From an uncultured Clostridia bacterium (GTDB lineage Bacteria > Bacillota > Clostridia > TANB77 > CAG-508), in assembly GCA_947632745.1 (NCBI GenBank), contig CANRQH010000042.1, forward strand, positions 1 through 11,126: a stretch of 11,126 bases of DNA, given 5' to 3'. The position numbers and the translations under genes were made by a program. Below are positions 6,310-11,126 of the stretch, piece by piece. The notes under the pieces were generated by a model. That model worked only from the letters and a program-made list of their open reading frames with translations. It was not told where the DNA came from and did not search any database. Numbering within the stretch: position 1 is the first letter of the stretch; the number at the start of each line of letters is the position of its first letter.

Positions 6310-6966
6310 TTAATCATTTTTATTAGCTTTAGGTAATTTTTCTTTTTCATTTTGGAAATAGCTTGTTATAACTCCAATACTAACTATATATAAGCCTATT
6401 GCAATACTGCTTGTAACTCTACCAAATGGTATTCTAGTTATTGCAACTATTGCGAAAAATACTAATTCTGTAATAATTGGTGTTAAAATTCCTGTTAATA
6501 GTACTTTTTTTATACCTATTTTATTATATACAATTACAAAATATAATAAAATTAATGAAAAAGTAACGATTCCTGGTAATATATATGGTTTTAAAATATC
6601 TCTTATTCTAGTGTTGGCAATGCTTATTACACTAATATCTTCATTTAAAATGTTTGATGAATATTTTTCGTTTATTTTATTTACAATATTTTCTTTTTCT
6701 TCATCAGAAATTTCTGTTGAACTTATAACTACTGAATTTTCAAACCATTCATTTTTTTGAACTTTTACTTTTTTATTTTCTAATACAGACTTGGCTATTT
6801 CTTTTACTTCTTCTATGTTAAATCCAGTATTATTTGTTATAATTATTTGTTGTCTGTTAGAATACATAAGTTCTATGTTAAATCCTTTAATTCCAGCTAC
6901 TATTGCTCCAACAATAATTACTATTGCTATAATAATATATAATATTTTTGCTTTTTTCTGTTCCAT
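6310..6966 (-). CDS. Short, divergent SecF-like membrane protein
   Basis: Taken from the second ATG the product is 218 residues. It has an N-terminal membrane segment, an extracytoplasmic domain of about 95 residues with NIEEVKEIAKSVL (compare the SecF P4 domain), and three more membrane segments near the C-terminus. This is the first part of the SecF layout; SecF is usually about 300 residues with six segments, so the last two are absent. The fourth segment lacks the GYSINDT...FDR signature. The start at 6966 is preferred: AAAGGA is 9 bases upstream of it but almost touches the alternative ATG at 6975. The SecD-like gene ends about 20 bases upstream, so the pair is almost certainly co-transcribed and probably forms one complex. 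SecF identity rests on layout and context. Confidence 0.72.
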   Translation of the reverse strand: MEQKKAKILYIIIAIVIIVGAIVAGIKGFNIELMYSNRQQIIITNNTGFNIEEVKEIAKSVLENKKVKVQKNEWFENSVVISSTEISDEEKENIVNKINEKYSSNILNEDISVISIANTRIRDILKPYILPGIVTFSLILLYFVIVYNKIGIKKVLLTGILTPIITELVFFAIVAITRIPFGRVTSSIAIGLYIVSIGVITSYFQNEKEKLPKANKND

Positions 6967-6985
6967 TCTTTTCATTCCTTTCTAC
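6964..6985 (-). promoter_or_regulatory. Ribosome binding site that decides the SecF-like start
   Basis: The minus strand reads GTAGAAAGGAATGAAAAGAATG. AAAGGA overlaps or abuts the first ATG (6975), too close for initiation, but is well placed for the second ATG (6966). Confidence 0.65.
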
Positions 6986-8491
6986 CTAGTCTAGCATATC
7001 TCTGGTTAATAAGTAGCTATAAATTACACTTAAAAGTATTCCCCAGAACATATTCATTCCAAATGTTGTTATTTTAGTCCATTTAATAAACACAAAAACT
7101 ATTGATATTACAAAAATAGGTAATAATCTCATTATCCATGATTTTAACTTTTCTACATTTATTTTGTCTTCCTTTTTGTTTAGTAAACTATATGTTAATA
7201 TATAATTTATAATAAATATTATTACTGAAGCTGTTATACTTTCCATTGTTACTTCTACATTTGTATATCTTACTATTAATAAATATAATGCTATAAAACC
7301 AATATATGCAATAGCTGCAATTAAACCTTTTAATTTATATTTTATTATATATATAACTAGTCCTATTAATATAATTACGCCTATTACAATTAAAACTTTT
7401 TGAATAGAATCTTGAGTTATATCTGCATTAATGTAGCTATTTGCTGAAACTTTATATGTAAGAGGCATTTTACCTGACTTTACAAGTAAAGCTATTGTTG
7501 ATGTAGATTTTAATTGTTCTGAAATTTCTTCTGAGTCTGTTGTAGCTTTTCCCATTGATAAGCTAATAACTCCATTTTCGATTGGATCATCAAAACTTGT
7601 TGTTATCATATCATTTGTGTCTATTGCAAGCACTATTTTCTTTTGCTCTTCTTCGGCATTTTCATCAGTGCTTTCTTCACTTGAATCCTCTGTGCTTGCT
7701 TCTTCAGTTGTATTGTCATTGTTTTCTTCACTTGAATTTTCTTCTTCATTTACCATTTCAGTTTCTTCTTCAACTGCATTTTCGTCTTCAGTTTCATTTT
7801 CTGTTTCTGTATTTTCTTCATTTTGGTTTTCATCTTCTGGCTTTGTTGCATATTCACCTGTACTTATTTCTTTTAATTTATTTGTACCTTCTTTATTTAA
7901 TAATATTTGTAAATATACTGTTGTGCCATTTTGATCTGTGTTATATGCTGATGAAATATCTTTTATATCATCATTTGTTATAAACACATTTGATGAATCT
8001 TCAGAATCTCTTATTTCAAATTTTGATACTTGTAAAATATTACTTACAGTATGGTCAGTTTCACTGTCTTCTGGTATTTGCAATGTTATTGTACCATTTT
8101 GAGCATCTAAACTTAAATTATAGTCTTCAACATTTAAAAAATTTAATCTTTTTTCTATTATAGATTTACATTTTTCATAGTTTTCTAAAGTTAAACTATC
8201 ATCTGAATTTACTTTGTTTTCTGTTTTTGTAAGTGAATTTGCTTCTATGTTGCTGTCTGAATACATGTCTGTATTTCCCATAAGTTCTCCTTCTGAGTTT
8301 CTTACTTCAACAGCATCACTTACCTCAAAAACTACTTCCCTATAACCTTTTAAGTCTTTGGCTAATTCGTATTCTTTTACCTTATTTACCATTCTATTAG
8401 CATCTTGTTTGTATACTCCTACAAATGATACTAAACATATTACTAATATTGCTAAAATTTCTGTTATTATTTTTAATTTCTTTTTTTCCAA
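6986..8491 (-). CDS. Divergent SecD-like protein translocase subunit with acidic insert
   Basis: SecD helps SecYEG/SecA export proteins, using the proton gradient. This 501-residue protein has the SecD layout: membrane segment at about 8-27, an extracytoplasmic domain with IIEKRLNFLNVEDYNL (compare RRIN-LGV), KFEIRD and LVKSGKMPLTYKVSA (compare LRSGALPVPL), then five membrane segments from about 363 to 497. Residues 217-285 are a Glu/Asn/Thr/Ser-rich, strongly acidic low-complexity insert. The conserved GMAVDAN signature in the fourth segment is replaced by IIFIINY, so the key Asp is missing. The start is TTG (8489-8491), supported by AAGGAGG 8-10 bases upstream. It is the first gene of the minus-strand run secD-secF-greA. 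The family call is good, but function as a proton-driven SecD is doubtful. Confidence 0.82.
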   Translation of the reverse strand: MEKKKLKIITEILAILVICLVSFVGVYKQDANRMVNKVKEYELAKDLKGYREVVFEVSDAVEVRNSEGELMGNTDMYSDSNIEANSLTKTENKVNSDDSLTLENYEKCKSIIEKRLNFLNVEDYNLSLDAQNGTITLQIPEDSETDHTVSNILQVSKFEIRDSEDSSNVFITNDDIKDISSAYNTDQNGTTVYLQILLNKEGTNKLKEISTGEYATKPEDENQNEENTETENETEDENAVEEETEMVNEEENSSEENNDNTTEEASTEDSSEESTDENAEEEQKKIVLAIDTNDMITTSFDDPIENGVISLSMGKATTDSEEISEQLKSTSTIALLVKSGKMPLTYKVSANSYINADITQDSIQKVLIVIGVIILIGLVIYIIKYKLKGLIAAIAYIGFIALYLLIVRYTNVEVTMESITASVIIFIINYILTYSLLNKKEDKINVEKLKSWIMRLLPIFVISIVFVFIKWTKITTFGMNMFWGILLSVIYSYLLTRDMLD

Positions 8492-8593
8492 TTTTGTCTC
8501 CTCCTTAAATTTATGTGACTTTTATTTTGTAAAAGCTGTTTTATATGAATGTTTAAATTGCTTCCATACTTCAACTTTTATTAAACTTTCTCT

Positions 8594-8622
8594 ATTTTAG
8601 CCCAATTTGGAAAAAATATCAA
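8594..8622 (-). promoter_or_regulatory. Sigma-A promoter for the SecD-like operon
   Basis: On the minus strand TTGATA (8617-8622), a 17-base spacer and TAAAAT (8594-8599). The leader to the TTG start would be about 95 bases; no clear riboswitch structure is seen in it. Confidence 0.75.
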
Positions 8623-8629
8623 TATTTTT

Positions 8630-8658
8630 TTGAAATTTTTTTGTTTTTATTGTATAAT
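8630..8658 (+). promoter_or_regulatory. Sigma-A promoter for the OPRT-like gene
   Basis: TTGAAA (8630-8635), a 17-base spacer and a perfect TATAAT (8653-8658). Transcription would start near 8665, leaving a leader of about 80 bases before the ATG. The leader has GAGG near its start and CCTC near its end, but pairing between them is poor. Confidence 0.82.
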
Positions 8659-8744
8659 TATATAAAATTTTAAAGAGGTTTTTTAATATAAATTTTATTT
8701 TATGAGAAATTTAGCTTTTATAAGCCTCAAGAAAGGAAATAGAA

Positions 8745-9629
8745 ATGTCAAGTATATTAAATTATTTATTTGAAACAAATGCAATTAAATTTTGCCCAGA
8801 AAATGAACCTTTTTGGTTAACATCAGGGAGACCATCTCCATATTTTTTCAATAGCCAATATGTATATGGTGGAGAAAAAGAATCTACAGAATTTTTAAAT
8901 TACATAACAGAAGAATTAGCTTTAATTAATGAAGGAAAAGCAAACAAATTAGATTTGCCAAAAAAACTTTTAGATAAAGTTTTAAATCAATATAATTCAA
9001 ACAGAATTTATAATGATGTTATAAATCAAATGAAACAATATATTGAAACTAATATTGGTGTAGATAATTTTGAATATATATCTGGTGGTGAAAGAAGAGA
9101 TTGGTATTTTTCTGTAATTTTATCACATTTATTAAACAAACCTCATCTAACAATATTTAAAGATATGTCTGCAATTGTTAGCGATTCTTCTTTTTCAAAA
9201 ACAGAAGATATTCAAGATTTAAATGGAAGCAAGGTTTTACATTTAGCTGATTTAATTACAACAGCTTCAAGCTACATAAAAATGTGGGTTCCAATTATTA
9301 ATAAATTAAATGGAAATATGACAAACACTTTAGTTATAATAGATAGAAATCAAGGTGGAAAGGAAATTTTAAAAGAAGTTAATGTTACAATGCATGCATT
9401 AGCAACTGTTGATAAAGCCCTTTTCCAAAAGGCACATGAGCTAGGTGTAATAAATGAAAAACAACTTGAAATGGTAAATAAATATTTTGATAATCCAGAC
9501 GAAACTATGAAACAGTTTACAATAGAACATCCAGAGTTTATTGAAAACAGCCTAAAATCAAATAATGAAAGAACTTTAAAAAGAGTTCACACTTTTATTG
9601 AAGAAAATCCATATGGACTTAAATTTTAA
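8745..9629 (+). CDS. Orotate phosphoribosyltransferase-like protein
   Basis: Probably joins orotate to PRPP to form OMP in pyrimidine synthesis. The 294-residue product starts with FWLTSGRPSPYFFN (23-36), which matches the OPRT pattern SGR-SPYF. After an insert of about 50-60 residues comes ISGGERRDWYFS (112-123), then KPHLTIFKD. VLHLADLITTASS (164-176) stands where type I phosphoribosyltransferases have the PRPP loop VEDVITTGGS. The loop is altered (LAD for VED, AS for GG), and the usual Arg/Lys-rich catalytic loop is not obvious. The C-terminal 60 residues are extra compared with a standard OPRT of about 200. The ATG has GAAAGG 8 bases upstream. The neighbours pyrK and pyrD on the opposite strand support a pyrimidine role. 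A distinct PRT-fold function remains possible. Confidence 0.75.
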   Translation: MSSILNYLFETNAIKFCPENEPFWLTSGRPSPYFFNSQYVYGGEKESTEFLNYITEELALINEGKANKLDLPKKLLDKVLNQYNSNRIYNDVINQMKQYIETNIGVDNFEYISGGERRDWYFSVILSHLLNKPHLTIFKDMSAIVSDSSFSKTEDIQDLNGSKVLHLADLITTASSYIKMWVPIINKLNGNMTNTLVIIDRNQGGKEILKEVNVTMHALATVDKALFQKAHELGVINEKQLEMVNKYFDNPDETMKQFTIEHPEFIENSLKSNNERTLKRVHTFIEENPYGLKF

Positions 9630-9632
9630 GAA

Positions 9633-9713
9633 TGGTCAATGAGCTCGAAACGGTCAATGGGGACGCCCTTTTTTGGCAACTTTTATTGTCATTTGGGACG
9701 TCCTTTTTTGGCA
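9633..9713. repeat. GGGAC-type tandem repeat between pyrimidine genes
   Basis: Two units with a 35-base period, 9653-9678 and 9688-9713, match at 23 of 26 positions. Their cores, GGGACGCCCTTTTTTGGCA and GGGACGTCCTTTTTTGGCA, differ at one base. A GGTCAATG copy precedes the array at 9634-9641 and is repeated at 9652-9659. The CATTTGGGAC segment is shared with the copies beside gatC, but the part after GGGAC differs (GTCC instead of CGGTTC). The array starts within five bases of the OPRT-like stop codon. Confidence 0.8.
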
Positions 9714-9718
9714 TAAAA

Positions 9719-9757
9719 TTTTAAGAACAGACGATTTTTTTCTCTCTGTCCTTAAAA
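9719..9757. terminator. Symmetric hairpin between convergent OPRT-like gene and pyrD
   Basis: TTTTAAG-A-ACAGA (9719-9731) pairs with TCTGT-C-CTTAAAA (9745-9757), 12 pairs and one mismatch, with a T-rich loop of 13 bases. The AT-rich ends give a U-rich 3' arm on both strands. It is well placed to end transcription from both sides, but there is no long T-run after the stem on the plus strand. Confidence 0.6.
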
Positions 9758-9764
9758 CATTATA

Positions 9765-10673
9765 TTAATTCATTTTAACTTTACCTATAATTTCATTCAC
9801 ATCATCAAGGTTATGTCTTTTTAAGTACTCTTCTATTTGCTCAACTGCTTTTGGTGCGGCATATGGGTCTATAAAATTGCCACATCCTATAGAAACTGCA
9901 GTGCTACCTGCAAGCATAAATTCTACTGCATCATCTCCGCTTACAATTCCTCCTAATCCAAGTATTGGAATATTTACTTTTTGAGCAACTTGATATACCA
10001 TTCTTACTGCAACAGGCTTTACAGCAGGTCCAGATAAGCCCCCTGTATTATTTGCAAGAACCGGTTTTTGTGTTTCAATATCTATTTTCATTGCAAGCAA
10101 AGTATTTATTAAAGAAACTCCATCTGCTCCTGCATCTTCTACTGCTCTTGCAGTTTCTGTTATATCTGTAACATTTGGTGTTAATTTTACAATTAAGGGT
10201 TTATCTAATACTTTTCTACATTCTGATGTTACATTTTTTACACCTTCATATGTAGTTCCAAATGCTAAACATCCTTGCTTTACATTTGGACAAGATAGAT
10301 TAAGTTCTACTCCATCTATATCTAATGTATTTAAAATTCTGCATAGTTCAACATAATCCTCAACAGTATTTCCACAAGCATTAACTATAATTTTTGTATC
10401 ATATTTTCTTAAAAATGGTAAATCATTTTGTGCAAAATACTCTACTCCTGGATTTTGTAATCCTATTGAATTTAACATACCTGCAGGCGTCTCACATACT
10501 CTTGGTGGCTTGTTTCCATTTTTAGGCTTCAATGATGTTCCTTTTGTTATAACAGCACCTATTTTTCCTAAATCATAAAAATCACTAAATTCTCTTCCAT
10601 ATCCAAAAGTACCAGAAGCTACTGTTACTGGATTTTTTAGTTTTATTCCTGCTAAATTAACTTCTAAATTCAT
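9765..10673 (-). CDS. pyrD: Dihydroorotate dehydrogenase, class 1B catalytic subunit
   Basis: PyrD oxidises dihydroorotate to orotate with FMN. In class 1B it pairs with PyrK, which passes electrons to NAD+. The start at 10673 gives 302 residues (MNLEVNLAGIKLKNP). GGAGG lies 8 bases upstream of this ATG; the in-frame ATG at 10688 is itself part of that site (ATGGAGGA), so it is unlikely to be used. Visible features are ASGTFGYG and KGTSLKP near the N-terminus, NSIGLQNPG, and NLSCPNVKQG with the catalytic Cys at about residue 128, which is typical of class 1. NNTGGLSGPAVKPVA and ILGLGGIVSG, the FMN phosphate-binding part, also fit. pyrK is upstream on the same strand. The OPRT-like enzyme that would use its product is the convergent neighbour. 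Confidence 0.97.
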   Translation of the reverse strand: MNLEVNLAGIKLKNPVTVASGTFGYGREFSDFYDLGKIGAVITKGTSLKPKNGNKPPRVCETPAGMLNSIGLQNPGVEYFAQNDLPFLRKYDTKIIVNACGNTVEDYVELCRILNTLDIDGVELNLSCPNVKQGCLAFGTTYEGVKNVTSECRKVLDKPLIVKLTPNVTDITETARAVEDAGADGVSLINTLLAMKIDIETQKPVLANNTGGLSGPAVKPVAVRMVYQVAQKVNIPILGLGGIVSGDDAVEFMLAGSTAVSIGCGNFIDPYAAPKAVEQIEEYLKRHNLDDVNEIIGKVKMN

Positions 10674-10690
10674 TTTTAATTCCTCCATTT
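10674..10690 (-). promoter_or_regulatory. Ribosome binding site that decides the pyrD start
   Basis: The minus strand reads ATGGAGGAATTAAAA before ATG 10673. GGAGG is ideally spaced for the second ATG and overlaps the first, so the 302-residue form is favoured. Confidence 0.8.
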
Positions 10691-10745
10691 CAATTTTTTT
10701 ATAACATTTTGCATTGAGTATGGTCTCTTTTTAGAAAACATCTAT

Positions 10746-10825
10746 CCAAAATTGTAAATATTTTGATTTAAGAACCGTCCCCAAATGCAATTTGACACAG
10801 CCAAAATTGTAATTATTTTTTAACC
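10746..10825. repeat. Composite repeat between pyrK and pyrD
   Basis: A 19-base sequence beginning CCAAAATTGTAA occurs at 10746-10764 and again at 10801-10819, with one difference. Between the copies is AGAACCGTCCCC (10771-10782), the reverse orientation of the GGGGACGGTTCT core, with CATTTGGGGAC on the minus strand. The right copy, extended to 10825, matches the right-arm end of the inverted repeat before aspS at 22 of 26 aligned positions when the next base is included. It begins one base after the pyrK stop codon. Confidence 0.75.
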
Positions 10826-10826
10826 A

Positions 10827-11126
10827 CTAAAATTCCACATAGTTTACGTCAAATACAGGTCCTGCCTTACAAACATTTACATATTCTGGATTATCTTTTG
10901 GCGATTGTGCTGTTTTTACTGAGCATCCAACACACGTTCCCATTCCACATGCCATTTTTTCTTCTAATGAAACTTGGCATGGTATGTTTAATTTAACTGC
11001 TAATTCTTTTACAGCTCTAAGCATTGGAAGTGGTCCACATGCATATATACTGTCTATTTTTCCATTTTCAATATCTTCTTTTAAGAAATTAATTGCAAAA
11101 CCATTTTTTCCATAGCTTCCATCATC
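10827..11126 (-). CDS. pyrK: Dihydroorotate dehydrogenase electron-transfer subunit, 5' part outside window
   Basis: PyrK carries FAD and a [2Fe-2S] cluster and moves electrons from PyrD to NAD+. Only the last 99 codons are present, ending in TAG; the family is about 250 residues, so around 150 N-terminal residues are missing. The visible part starts with DDGSYGKNGFAINFL. It then shows SIYACGPLPMLRAV, the conserved CGP-PML segment of ferredoxin-reductase-type folds. The cluster ligands follow in MACGMGTCVGCSV and VCKAGPVFD, giving the Cys-x4-Cys-x2-Cys-xn-Cys pattern. The reading frame continues open to the window edge, so the Met at 11024 is internal and not the start. pyrD follows on the same strand after about 150 bp of repeat-containing sequence, longer than usual for this pair. 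Confidence 0.96.
   Translation of the reverse strand, partial: DDGSYGKNGFAINFLKEDIENGKIDSIYACGPLPMLRAVKELAVKLNIPCQVSLEEKMACGMGTCVGCSVKTAQSPKDNPEYVNVCKAGPVFDVNYVEF

Noticed and set aside
8659..8744. Riboswitch or attenuator in the OPRT-like leader
   Set aside because: GAGG and CCTC are present, but the intervening bases do not pair convincingly and no known motif is seen.
10674..10688. Upstream ATG of pyrD at 10688
   Set aside because: It overlaps the GGAGG site that serves the ATG at 10673.

Overview
The window is very AT-rich, with strong AGGAGG-type ribosome binding sites. It carries a T-box riboswitch, a GatCAB transamidation operon, a class 1B dihydroorotate dehydrogenase (PyrD plus the Fe-S flavoprotein PyrK) and a SpoIIQ-like LytM/M23 protein. 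This points to a low-GC, probably spore-forming member of the Clostridia (Bacillota). The sequence alone does not place it more finely. Nine of the ten protein-coding genes are on the minus strand. Two are cut by the window edges: gatA at its 3' end and pyrK at its 5' end.

Layout from left to right. (1) 1-3912, minus: a sigma-A promoter, a T-box leader with its terminator, then aspS, gatC and gatA (gatB would be expected just outside). AspRS charges tRNA-Asp and possibly tRNA-Asn; the amidotransferase converts misacylated Asp-tRNA-Asn or Glu-tRNA-Gln. The T-box links transcription to uncharged tRNA. A long imperfect inverted repeat lies between the T-box terminator and aspS. GGGAC-type palindromic repeats fill both gaps of the aspS-gatC-gatA operon. 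(2) 3967-8491, minus: in transcription order, a divergent SecD-like gene, a short SecF-like gene, greA, an unrecognised gene whose start codon sits inside a strong hairpin, and a SpoIIQ-like LytM/M23 gene. (3) 8594-8658: two back-to-back sigma-A promoters drive secD to the left and an orotate phosphoribosyltransferase-like gene to the right. (4) 8745-11126: the OPRT-like gene (plus) converges on a pyrK-pyrD pair (minus), so three pyrimidine genes are neighbours. The gap between them holds more GGGAC-type repeats and a symmetric hairpin that probably ends transcription.

I did not find a clearly new multi-gene defence or metabolic system. The points most worth a second look are: the T-box whose specifier triplet is ambiguous; the repeat family that begins within a few bases of stop codons at four sites; the terminator-like hairpin enclosing the ribosome binding site and start codon of the unknown gene; and the SecD/SecF pair that appears to have lost the conserved membrane aspartates.
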